A stretch of 64,000 nucleotides of DNA, from the NCBI RefSeq assembly GCF_001703635.1, contig NZ_LQZT01000012.1:434001-498000 (forward strand), read 5' to 3'. The position numbers and the translations under genes were made by a program. The notes below the pieces were generated by a model. It searched no databases and was not told the origin of the DNA. It worked only from the letters and a program-made list of their open reading frames with translations. Position 1 is the stretch's first letter. Each line of letters starts with the position of its first letter. The stretch is from Parahoeflea olei (lineage in GTDB: Bacteria > Pseudomonadota > Alphaproteobacteria > Rhizobiales > Rhizobiaceae). Below, one piece after another: positions 34,059-43,079 of this stretch.

Positions 34059-35072
34059 TCAGCCGCCCGTCACACTCATGTGGCGGGAGACGGCTGGCTG
34101 CCGGGTGGTGCGATCGATGATGAAATCGTGGCCCTTGGGCTTACGGCCAATGGCCTCGTCGATGGCGGCCGAGAGCAGCTCGTTGCCTTCGGAGGCGCGG
34201 AGCGCGCTGCGCAGGTCGGCGGCGTCTTCCTGGCCCAGGCACATGTAGAGCGTGCCGGTGCAGGTCAGGCGCACGCGGTTGCAGCTTTCGCAGAAATTGT
34301 GGGTCATCGGCGTGATGAAGCCGAGCTTGCCGCCGGTCTCGCGAACGGTGACATAGCGCGCCGGTCCGCCCGAATTGAAGGGAATGTCCTCGAGCGTGAA
34401 GCGGTTTTCGAGATCGGCCCGGAGCTTGGACAGCGGCAGGTAACGGTCGGTGCGGTCCTCGCCGATCTCGCCCATCGGCATGGTTTCGATGACGGTCATG
34501 TCCATGCCTTCGCCATGGGCCCAGGCAAGCATTTCGGGAAGCTCCGTGTCGTTGAAATCCTTGAGCGCCACCGCGTTGATCTTGATCTTGAGGCCCGCTG
34601 CCTGGGCGGCGCGGACGCCCTCGAGCACCTTGTCGAGATCGCCCCAGCGGGTGATCTGGCGGAACTTGTCGGGATCGAGCGTGTCGATGGAGACATTGAT
34701 GCGGCGCACGCCGCAGTCGCGCAGTTCGGAGGCGAAGCGGGCGAGCTGCGAGCCGTTGGTGGTCAGCGTCAACTCGTCGAGACGGCCCGCATCGACGTGG
34801 CGGCCGACCTGGCGGACGAAATGCATGATGTTCTTGCGCACCAGCGGTTCGCCGCCGGTCAGCCGGATCTTGCGGACCCCCTTGTCGATGAACACCGCGC
34901 ACAGCCGCTCGAGTTCCTCGAGGGTGAGGAGATCCTTCTTGGGCAAGAAGGTCATGTTTTCCGCCATGCAGTAGGTGCAGCGAAAATCGCAGCGGTCGGT
35001 GACCGAGACCCGGAGATAAGTCACCTCCCGGCCAAAGGGGTCAACCATCGCCGGATTTGGGGTATGTGGCAT
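34059..35072 (-). CDS. moaA: GTP 3',8-cyclase MoaA
   Basis: Radical-SAM enzyme that starts molybdenum cofactor synthesis by converting GTP to 3',8-cyclo-7,8-dihydro-GTP. The 337 residues have the N-terminal 4Fe-4S motif C28-x3-C32-x2-C35 ([11 protein letters not shown]), [13 protein letters not shown], the second cluster region [21 protein letters not shown] and the essential C-terminal Gly-Gly (SVTGG). The start at 35072 has AAGGA upstream; 35048 is an alternative. mobA lies about 3 kb downstream on the same strand, so this region carries part of the Moco pathway. Confidence 0.95.
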   Translation of the reverse strand: MPHTPNPAMVDPFGREVTYLRVSVTDRCDFRCTYCMAENMTFLPKKDLLTLEELERLCAVFIDKGVRKIRLTGGEPLVRKNIMHFVRQVGRHVDAGRLDELTLTTNGSQLARFASELRDCGVRRINVSIDTLDPDKFRQITRWGDLDKVLEGVRAAQAAGLKIKINAVALKDFNDTELPEMLAWAHGEGMDMTVIETMPMGEIGEDRTDRYLPLSKLRADLENRFTLEDIPFNSGGPARYVTVRETGGKLGFITPMTHNFCESCNRVRLTCTGTLYMCLGQEDAADLRSALRASEGNELLSAAIDEAIGRKPKGHDFIIDRTTRQPAVSRHMSVTGG

Positions 35073-35217
35073 TGCGGGTGGTCCTTTGTCGTCTGCCCTT
35101 CGTGCGTCGCGTGGCCGGGCAAAATCGCCTGGCGCAGCCACGATGCTCTCCACTCCAAGAGATAGAGCTTTTTCTGCGCGTTCACAGGGGACGCTCAGCT
35201 TTCCAGTGTCGTCATCC

Positions 35218-35244
35218 GCGGCTTCCCCGTCAAGGGAAAGCCGC
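35218..35244. promoter_or_regulatory. Hairpin-forming inverted repeat in the moaA/DUF971 divergent region
   Basis: GCGGCTT and AAGCCGC (35218-35224 and 35238-35244) are perfect complements separated by 13 bases that themselves partly pair (CCCC/GGGA). It lies between two divergent genes. It could be a leader hairpin, operator or transcription stop; no protein or known riboswitch can be assigned. Confidence 0.35.
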
Positions 35245-35341
35245 TTTGGCGGTGTCTGTCACGGCCGGGGCTGCTTGTGAACCCGCTCCCGAGGGATTAG
35301 ATCAGGTCCGATTGCGTCCAAACCCGCGGAGAGCACCGGAC

Positions 35342-35707
35342 ATGGTTGACCACACAACGGCATGGCCCACGGAACTGCGGGTCTCGGCCGATCGCAGGAC
35401 GCTCAGCGTCGGGTTTACCGATGGGCGCCGCTACGCGATCGAGGCGGAACTGCTGCGCGTGTGCTCGCCCTCGGCGGAAGTGCAGGGGCATTCGCCCTCG
35501 CAGCGCGTCACGGTGGGCGGCAAGGCGGCGGTCACCATCGTCAGGGTGCTGCCTGTCGGCAATTATGCCGTGCGGCTGACCTTCGACGACGGTCACGACA
35601 CCGGCATCTACACCTGGGCGTTCCTCTCCGAACTCGGTGCGGACAAGGACGCGCGCTGGGCCGCCTATCTCGAGGAGCTCAAGGAAAAGGGCCTGAGCCG
35701 GGGCTGA
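35342..35707 (+). CDS. DUF971 (gamma-butyrobetaine hydroxylase-like N-terminal) protein
   Basis: A 121-residue single DUF971 domain. Visible features are LRVSADRRTLSVGFTDGRRYAIEAELLRV, followed by VGNYAVRLTFDDGHDTGIYTWAFLSEL. DUF971 is a small beta-rich domain found fused to gamma-butyrobetaine hydroxylases or as a stand-alone protein near Moco or Fe-S genes. It is divergent from moaA here, which fits that pattern. Biochemical role unknown. Confidence 0.87.
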   Translation: MVDHTTAWPTELRVSADRRTLSVGFTDGRRYAIEAELLRVCSPSAEVQGHSPSQRVTVGGKAAVTIVRVLPVGNYAVRLTFDDGHDTGIYTWAFLSELGADKDARWAAYLEELKEKGLSRG

Positions 35708-35787
35708 GCCGATTGGCCGCGCGGACTGCGGCGCGGACCGCCTCGGTGACGGTCTTCTGGCAGCGGATGGGCCGATCGAGGCTGCCG

Positions 35788-36261
35788 TCAGCCCTCTGAG
35801 CCGCTGATGTCCGAACCGGTCAGGTTCTTGATGATGCGGGTCATCACGTCACCCACCAGATTGCATTCCTCGGGGCTTGCCGTCTGCATCGTCCGCTCGA
35901 CCAGCTCCGACTGGATGGCGATAGCCTGTTCGGTCAATTCGATACCCGCGGGCGTGAGCTCCAGCCTGAGCACGCGCCGGTCCTTGGCGTCGCCGGTGCG
36001 CGTGATCACGCCGCGCTTCTCAAGCTGCGGCAAAAGCATCGACAGGTTCGAACGGCCCACAAGCAGCTTGTGGGCCAGATCCTGCTGGGATATCCCCGGC
36101 GAGCGGTACAGATTGACCAGGATATCGAGATGCGGCGGTTTGATGTCGAGTGGCTGGAGCGCGCGCGTCAGCGCGAGACCCATCACCTGGCAGGCGCGGC
36201 CGACCGCGATCCAGTTGCGAAAACGCGGATTGTCCCAGGGCAGGGCTTGATTTTTGTTCAT
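35788..36261 (-). CDS. MarR-family transcriptional regulator
   Basis: A 157-residue winged-helix repressor. Helix alpha1 contributes to dimerisation, and the HTH is GISQQDLAHKLLVGRSNLSMLLPQLEKRGVI with the wing RTGDAKDRRVLRLELTPAG, the MarR signature. The start at 36261 begins MNKNQALPW. It is divergent from an alpha/beta hydrolase-PPOX operon, which is its probable target. The shared region is only 46 bases and carries two palindromes, so binding would block both promoters. Confidence 0.92.
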   Translation of the reverse strand: MNKNQALPWDNPRFRNWIAVGRACQVMGLALTRALQPLDIKPPHLDILVNLYRSPGISQQDLAHKLLVGRSNLSMLLPQLEKRGVITRTGDAKDRRVLRLELTPAGIELTEQAIAIQSELVERTMQTASPEECNLVGDVMTRIIKNLTGSDISGSEG

Positions 36262-36263
36262 GG

Positions 36264-36289
36264 TTGTACAAATCTGTTCATGGCTGAAC
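36264..36289. promoter_or_regulatory. Candidate MarR operators
   Basis: Two dyads sit between the divergent MarR and hydrolase genes: TTGTACAA (36264-36271) and GTTCA-TGGC-TGAAC (36276-36289). Spacing, position and perfect symmetry suit MarR dimer binding. Confidence 0.5.
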
Positions 36290-36307
36290 TTGTCCGGAAA
36301 CCCCACT

Positions 36308-37294
36308 ATGGCATCTCTTGTTGAAAAGGTCACCCGTGCGGCGCTCGGCGCGATTGCCGCATATTCACCCGAAAAGGCGGGAGAACTGGCGTTCTGGCTG
36401 TTCTGTCGCACCCGTTCGGTCAAGCCGCAGAGCGACAAGGAGGCCCGGGCCATCGCCGCCGCGCGGGCGCGCATGGGAGAGAGCGAGACCGTGCGGCTGC
36501 TCATTCCCGGCAGCGTCGTCGCCACCCATGTGTTCCGCCCCGCGCCGGAAGCGGCGAGCGGCGAACAGGTGCTTCTCGTGCATGGCTACCGGTCGCGCAG
36601 CGATCATCTGGTGGCCTTGGCCGATGCCCTGGTCGCGCGCGGTCACACGGTCGTCTGCCTCGATCTTCCCGGACACGGCGCCTCCACCGGGCGGGTGCTG
36701 CATCTCGGAAAGGCGGTGGAGGCGATCGACGCGGCCTGGCGCCAGCACGGGCGCTTCCATACCTATGTCGGCCATTCCTTCGGCGGCCTGTCGGTGATGG
36801 CCGCTGCGGCGGGGGCGGTGCTGCATGTGCGCCAGCGCCGGCCCGACCGGATCGTCACCATCGCTGCGCCGGCCGATCTTTCCGGGGTGTTCACCTGGGC
36901 CGGGCAGTTGCTGGGGCTCGGGCCGCGCGCCCAGGCCGCCTTCGAGCACCAGGTCCTGCGCGTGGCCGGGAGGCCGCTCTCCGAGTTCCGGGTCGACCGG
37001 CTGCTGCACGGCCTGCGGCTGCCGATGCTCGCCGTTCACGCCGAGGACGACAAGGAAGTGGCGTTCTCCAATGCCGAGGCGATTGCCGCGCTCGGCCCGC
37101 ATGTGCGGCTGATGCGCGCCACCGGCTCGGGCCACCGGCGTATTGTCTCCGCGCCTGCCGTCACCCGGGCCGTGGCGGCCTTCGCCTCGGGGGAGGACGG
37201 CGGCGGACAGATTGTCGATTTGCCGCTTTCCGGAAGCGCGCGGAGCGCTACACTGCCCGGCGACGAAACCGGAAAGCCGCGGAGACTTGCATGA
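36308..37294 (+). CDS. Alpha/beta hydrolase
   Basis: A 328-residue serine hydrolase. The strand motif VLLVHGYRSRS supplies the oxyanion hole, GHSFGG the nucleophile Ser157, HAEDDKEV the likely acid and GSGHRR the catalytic His. The first 60 residues are a helical lead that might associate with membrane. Substrate unknown. It overlaps the next gene by 4 bases (ATGA), so hydrolase and PPOX flavoprotein are co-translated, probably under the divergent MarR regulator. Confidence 0.88.
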   Translation: MASLVEKVTRAALGAIAAYSPEKAGELAFWLFCRTRSVKPQSDKEARAIAAARARMGESETVRLLIPGSVVATHVFRPAPEAASGEQVLLVHGYRSRSDHLVALADALVARGHTVVCLDLPGHGASTGRVLHLGKAVEAIDAAWRQHGRFHTYVGHSFGGLSVMAAAAGAVLHVRQRRPDRIVTIAAPADLSGVFTWAGQLLGLGPRAQAAFEHQVLRVAGRPLSEFRVDRLLHGLRLPMLAVHAEDDKEVAFSNAEAIAALGPHVRLMRATGSGHRRIVSAPAVTRAVAAFASGEDGGGQIVDLPLSGSARSATLPGDETGKPRRLA

Positions 37295-37899
37295 CCCTCG
37301 TAACCTCGATTGCCGAGCTTGAAGCGATCTACGGAGAGCGCTCGGAGGCGGCCATGGCCAAGGTCGCCACCCGGCTGACCGAAGGCTACCGCCGGATGGT
37401 GGAACTGTCGCCGCTGGTGGCGCTGGCGACCTGCGGCCCCGAGGGGCTCGACTGCTCGCCGCGGGGCGATCCCGGCCAGGTGCTGACCATCCGGGACGAC
37501 ACCACGCTGATCCTGCCCGACCGGCGCGGCAACAACCGGATCGATTCGCTGAGGAACATCGTGCGCGACGACCGCGTCGGCCTGTTGTTCTTCATCCCCG
37601 GCTCGGACAGCACGCTCAGGATCAACGGCCGCGCCGTCATTTCGGTCGATCCCGCCCTGCTCGAAACGCTTGCGATGGATGGCAAGCCGCCCCGGTCGGC
37701 GATCATCATCACCGTGGGCGAGGTCTATTTCCAGTGCGCCCGGGCGCTGATGCGTGCCCGGATCTGGGACCGGGAGGCGTGGCCCGCTGCCGGTTCGGTG
37801 CCGAGCGCCGGCAGCCTGCTCAAGCAGCTCAAGGCCGAATTCGACGCCGAAAGCTACGACCAGGCCTGGCCCGAACGGGCCAAGGCGACGATGTGGTGA
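37291..37899 (+). CDS. Pyridoxamine 5'-phosphate oxidase-family flavoprotein (MSMEG_1061-like)
   Basis: A 202-residue FMN-binding split-barrel protein. Characteristic segments are LVALATCGPEGLDCSPRGDPGQVL, LILPDRRGNNRIDSLRNIVRDDRVGLLFFIPG, LRINGRAVI and VYFQCARALMRARIWD, typical of the MSMEG_1061-type PPOX subfamily. Such proteins reduce or bind small substrates using FMN or F420; the true substrate is unknown. It is translationally coupled to the hydrolase upstream and ends before a bidirectional terminator. Confidence 0.88.
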   Translation: MTLVTSIAELEAIYGERSEAAMAKVATRLTEGYRRMVELSPLVALATCGPEGLDCSPRGDPGQVLTIRDDTTLILPDRRGNNRIDSLRNIVRDDRVGLLFFIPGSDSTLRINGRAVISVDPALLETLAMDGKPPRSAIIITVGEVYFQCARALMRARIWDREAWPAAGSVPSAGSLLKQLKAEFDAESYDQAWPERAKATMW

Positions 37900-37900
37900 C

Positions 37901-37930
37901 AAAAAAAACCGGCCGCAGCGGCCGGTTTTC
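37901..37930. terminator. Bidirectional Rho-independent terminator
   Basis: A-run, CCGGCCGC-A-GCGGCCGG, T-run. The A-run on the left (37901-37908) and TTTT on the right make it functional in both directions, between the PPOX gene and the converging L,D-transpeptidase gene. Confidence 0.85.
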
Positions 37931-37956
37931 AGAGGCTTTGAGCCAATCTCGGGAGC

Positions 37957-38577
37957 TTACTGGCGCACGATCACGCGGGTGCCGACATCGACCTTGTTGT
38001 AAAGGTCGATCACATCCTCGTTCGCCATCCGGATGCAACCCGACGACATCGCCTGGCCGATGGTCCAGGGCTGGTTGGTGCCATGGATGCGGTAGATGGT
38101 CGAGCCGATATACATGGCGCGCGCGCCGAGCGGATTGTCCGGGCCACCTTCCATATAGGCGGGCAACACCCGGCCTTCCTGGCGCTTGACGCGGTCGCGC
38201 ATCACCTGCGGCGGGGTCCAGCCCGGCCATTCGGCCTTGCGGGTGATGGTGTTCTTGCCCTGCCAGGTGAAGCCTTCGCGGCCAACGCCGATGCCATAGG
38301 CCATCGCCTTGCCGGGCTTGACCACGTGGTAGAGCCGGCGGTCGGAGGTGTCGATGACGATGGTGCCCACCGGATGGTTCTCGTTGAACGAGATCACCTT
38401 GCGCTTGATCGGCGACTTATCCGAGCGGCGGTGCTTGTTGTAGTTTTCCGACGGCGGGAACAGGATCTGCAACAGCGATTTCGACTCCGACGAATTCTGG
38501 CCGGCGGGCTGGGCGTGCACCGCGGCCGGAGCCATCAGGCACACTGCGAGAAATGCGGAGGAAATCAGTCGTTTCAT
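37957..38577 (-). CDS. L,D-transpeptidase (ErfK/YbiS/YkuD family)
   Basis: A 206-residue periplasmic enzyme that cross-links peptidoglycan or anchors proteins to it. The signal peptide ends near AHA-QP (22/23). The YkuD domain spans about 70-205, with the catalytic motif H165-G-T then MSSGCIRMAN containing Cys181 and Arg183, and the PDNPLGARAMYIG segment upstream. All catalytic residues are intact. The start at 38577 (MKRLISS) gives the signal peptide. Confidence 0.93.
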   Translation of the reverse strand: MKRLISSAFLAVCLMAPAAVHAQPAGQNSSESKSLLQILFPPSENYNKHRRSDKSPIKRKVISFNENHPVGTIVIDTSDRRLYHVVKPGKAMAYGIGVGREGFTWQGKNTITRKAEWPGWTPPQVMRDRVKRQEGRVLPAYMEGGPDNPLGARAMYIGSTIYRIHGTNQPWTIGQAMSSGCIRMANEDVIDLYNKVDVGTRVIVRQ

Positions 38578-38835
38578 GGCGAGATCCGGAGCTGTGGTTG
38601 AAAATGGGGCCCGGCCTGCCGCGCGCCGCGTAGGGCCGAATACGGTCAATCGGTACCTGTTTCGCCAGCGCCTGTCCAGCATAATGGCCTAAATGTGGCG
38701 GATTTGGCCGGGATCGGTGGGAAGCCGCTCGGCCGGGAAAGCCCGCGGCGGCACGGCCTGAGCGCGCGCACAATCCGGCCGGGAGTGGTCCGGGCCGGCT
38801 GACCGGCAGGCTCTGCGGGGCGCGGCGCGCGGCGC

Positions 38836-39906
38836 TCAGCCCCTGTAGATGGCCCAGTTCTTCTCAAAATCCTGATTGAGGGCCGGATTGTAGACGTGAA
38901 TCCGGTTGCGGCCGCTGTTCTTGGCCGTGTAGAGCGCCACGTCGGCCTTGTTGTAGAGTTCCTCGGCGCTTTCCGCGTCGCTGGCCATGCACAGTCCCAG
39001 CGACAGGGTGATCGGGCCGTAATCGACCCCGGTCTTCTGGTTCCTCAGCGGCGTCTGCTCGACGGCGCGGCGGATGCGTTCGGCAATCTCGATGGTCACT
39101 TCCAGGCTCGTGCCTTCCAGCACCACGGCAAATTCCTCGCCGCCGGTGCGGGAGATGAACACGTCCTTGCGCAGCGTGCTCTTCATCACCGCGGCCACCA
39201 CACCCAGCACGCGGTCGCCCACGGGGTGGCCGAAGGTGTCGTTGAATTTCTTGAAATGGTCGATGTCGGCCACGATCAGGGCATAATACATCGCCTTCCG
39301 GCCATCGTTGTAGATGTTGGAAAGCACCTCGTCGAAGGCGCGGCGGTTGGCGAGCCGGGTCAGCGGATCGGTGTTGGCGATGCGCTTGTATTCGTCGAGT
39401 TCGAGTTTGACCTGTTCCATCTCGCGGGCGCGCTCGACCATGTGCTCGACGACGATCTTGCCCTTCTGCATGGTGTCGCCGGTGGCGTTGCTGAGCACGT
39501 TGATGACGCTCGACAGGATATCGGCGCTCGAGGCGCTCTTGCTGGAGATGCGGCTGTAGGTTTCCCCCAAGAGCTTGGAGTAGCTTTCGAGCGAGGACTG
39601 CTCCTGCCGGAGCAGCCGCAGCATGCCTTCGAGCTCGCCGGAAATCCTGTCATGGGCGCCTTCGACCACGCCGGTGCGGTGGTGGTGCGGGAAATGCCGC
39701 TTGCCCAGTTCGTCGAGATCTTCCTGGGCGGGATTGCGGCCGAGCTGTTCGAAATCCCGCGTCAGTCTCGGGTTGGAGGCGTTGAGGGCTTCGTAGACGA
39801 GTTCATAGTTGCGCGGCAAACCGGAGATTCCGCGACGGCGCATGGTCGCGAGGACCATGGTGGCCGTATCCAGAGTCTGCACCTTGTTCCCAGCAGAAGC
39901 TGACAT
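38836..39906 (-). CDS. GGDEF-domain diguanylate cyclase
   Basis: A 356-residue soluble protein. The N-terminal 170 residues are helical with a coiled-coil part (about 85-175) and no known sensor domain. The C-terminal GGDEF domain starts at NTDPLTRLANRRAF, has the metal Asp in VADIDHFKKFNDTFGH and the active loop GGEEF at 255-259, so c-di-GMP synthesis is expected. The usual RxxD inhibitory site before GGEEF reads RKDV, so classical product inhibition may be absent. No partner EAL gene is nearby. Confidence 0.92.
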   Translation of the reverse strand: MSASAGNKVQTLDTATMVLATMRRRGISGLPRNYELVYEALNASNPRLTRDFEQLGRNPAQEDLDELGKRHFPHHHRTGVVEGAHDRISGELEGMLRLLRQEQSSLESYSKLLGETYSRISSKSASSADILSSVINVLSNATGDTMQKGKIVVEHMVERAREMEQVKLELDEYKRIANTDPLTRLANRRAFDEVLSNIYNDGRKAMYYALIVADIDHFKKFNDTFGHPVGDRVLGVVAAVMKSTLRKDVFISRTGGEEFAVVLEGTSLEVTIEIAERIRRAVEQTPLRNQKTGVDYGPITLSLGLCMASDAESAEELYNKADVALYTAKNSGRNRIHVYNPALNQDFEKNWAIYRG

Positions 39907-39985
39907 TTTCCGCCCTCAAGCTCTAATTTCTTCTGCGATTATTACGGGACAAGTATTTGGGAAATGTTAACTGCGACGGGGCAGG

Positions 39986-40015
39986 AGGCTCTCCCCGGGC
40001 GACGGGGAGAAGCCT
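39986..40015 (-). terminator. Hairpin downstream of fumarase
   Basis: AGGCTcTCCCC and GGGGAgaAGCCT form a stem with one bulge, about 30 bases after the fumarase stop on its strand. The T-run is missing, so it is only a possible terminator. Confidence 0.35.
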
Positions 40016-40043
40016 AACTCACTGAATTTCAAAGCGGCTTATT

Positions 40044-41651
<1,608 letters not shown>

Positions 41652-41766
41652 GGGGTGCCTTTCCGGTGCCTGCTGCCGCGCGATGATGATGACGGGTCTT
41701 AGATTGAAGACCGCATGATTGCAATTGGGACCCAAGCCGGACGCTGTCACGATCCTGTTGCATTAA

Positions 41767-41788
41767 TCGACATATCATGATTAGTCGA
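41767..41788. promoter_or_regulatory. Inverted repeat upstream of the ACR3 gene
   Basis: TCGAC-N12-GTCGA, with an A/T-rich centre (ATATCATGATTA), lies about 56 bases before the arsenite pump and also in front of fumarase. The look is that of an ArsR/SmtB-type site, but no arsR is nearby. Confidence 0.35.
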
Positions 41789-41844
41789 AGTGAGTGGCGT
41801 GCACCATCGGGGCGGGCGCCGGTGATCGGGAGCGGGAGCAGAGC

Positions 41845-42891
41845 ATGTCGGTGTTCGAGCGGTATCTCACAGTGTGGGTGGTGGTGTGCATCGGCTTGGG
41901 CATCGCGCTCGGCTCGGCCTTTCCGGCCGTGTTCCAGTGGATCGGCTCGGCCGAGATCGCCAGTGTCAACCTGCCCGTCGCGGTGCTGATCTGGTTGATG
42001 ATCGTGCCGATGCTCGTCAAGATCGATTTCGCCGCGCTGGGGCAGGTGGGCCGGCACTGGCGGGGCATCTCCGTCACGCTCGCGGTCAACTGGGCGATCA
42101 AGCCCTTCACCATGGCGGTGCTCGGATGGCTGTTCATCGGCTGGCTGTTCCGGCCGCTGCTGCCGGCGGACCAGGTCGACAGCTATATCGCCGGGCTGAT
42201 CCTGCTCGGCGCGGCGCCCTGCACGGCGATGGTGTTCGTCTGGTCGAACCTCAGCAAGGGGGATCCGCTGTTCACGCTGAGCCAGGTCACGCTCAACGAT
42301 CTGGTGATGGTGGTCGCCTTCGCGCCGATCGTGGCGCTGCTTCTGGGCATGTCGGCGATCACCGTGCCCTGGCAGACCCTGCTGTTGTCGGTGGCGCTCT
42401 ATGTGGTCGTGCCGGTGATCATCGCGCAGCTCCTGCGCAGCCGGGTCCTTAATGCGCGCGGTGCCGCCGGCATCGAGGACCTGCTCGCGCGGCTGCAGCC
42501 ACTGGGGATCCTTGCACTGCTGCTGACGTTGATCGTGCTGTTCGCGTTCCAGGGCCAGGCGATCCTGGCGCAACCCGTGATCATCGCGGTGCTGGCGGTG
42601 CCGATCCTGATCCAGACCTATCTCATCTTCGGCCTGGGCTATCTCGCCAACAGGCTGATGGGCGAAGCGCACGGGATCGCCGGGCCCTCGGCGCTGATCG
42701 GTGCGTCCAACTTCTTCGAACTCGCGGTCGCCGTGGCGATCAGCCTGTTCGGCTTCAACTCCGGCGCGGCGCTTGCCACCGTGGTTGGCGTCTTGATCGA
42801 GGTCCCGGTGATGCTGTCGCTGGTCGCGCTCGTCAACCGCACGAGGGGGTGGTACGAGGCGGGCGGCCGCGCGGTTCGCGCGGGCCGGTGA
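41845..42891 (+). CDS. ACR3-family arsenite efflux transporter
   Basis: A 348-residue, ten-helix membrane pump. It has the ACR3 hallmark LLGAAPCTAMVFVWSNLSKGDP, with the essential cysteine of helix 4, an N-terminal MSVFERYLTVWVVVCIGLGIALG and GASNFFELAVAVAISLFG in helix 9. It exports arsenite or antimonite using the proton gradient. GGGAG lies 8 bases before the ATG at 41845. Neither arsR, arsC nor arsH is found beside it, so this is an isolated resistance gene in the window. Confidence 0.93.
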   Translation: MSVFERYLTVWVVVCIGLGIALGSAFPAVFQWIGSAEIASVNLPVAVLIWLMIVPMLVKIDFAALGQVGRHWRGISVTLAVNWAIKPFTMAVLGWLFIGWLFRPLLPADQVDSYIAGLILLGAAPCTAMVFVWSNLSKGDPLFTLSQVTLNDLVMVVAFAPIVALLLGMSAITVPWQTLLLSVALYVVVPVIIAQLLRSRVLNARGAAGIEDLLARLQPLGILALLLTLIVLFAFQGQAILAQPVIIAVLAVPILIQTYLIFGLGYLANRLMGEAHGIAGPSALIGASNFFELAVAVAISLFGFNSGAALATVVGVLIEVPVMLSLVALVNRTRGWYEAGGRAVRAGR

Positions 42892-43079
42892 CGTGTGATA
42901 AAGCCTCGATGCGGCCCGAAAGCCACAGCGCGATGGCCGTCCTCCCGGCTTTTCGCGATCCGCCGGGGGCGGCCGCCATTCTTTCCATCCAGCCCGCGAT
43001 TTGATAGTCTCCGGCGCGAACGGGTGATTTGAGGGATGGCGCGGGCCTTGCGGCGGGCGCCCAACAATCTGGGAAAAGC

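Noticed and set aside
35073..35341. Molybdenum cofactor riboswitch upstream of moaA
   Set aside because: One strong hairpin is present but no recognisable Moco aptamer architecture, so it is listed only as an inverted repeat.
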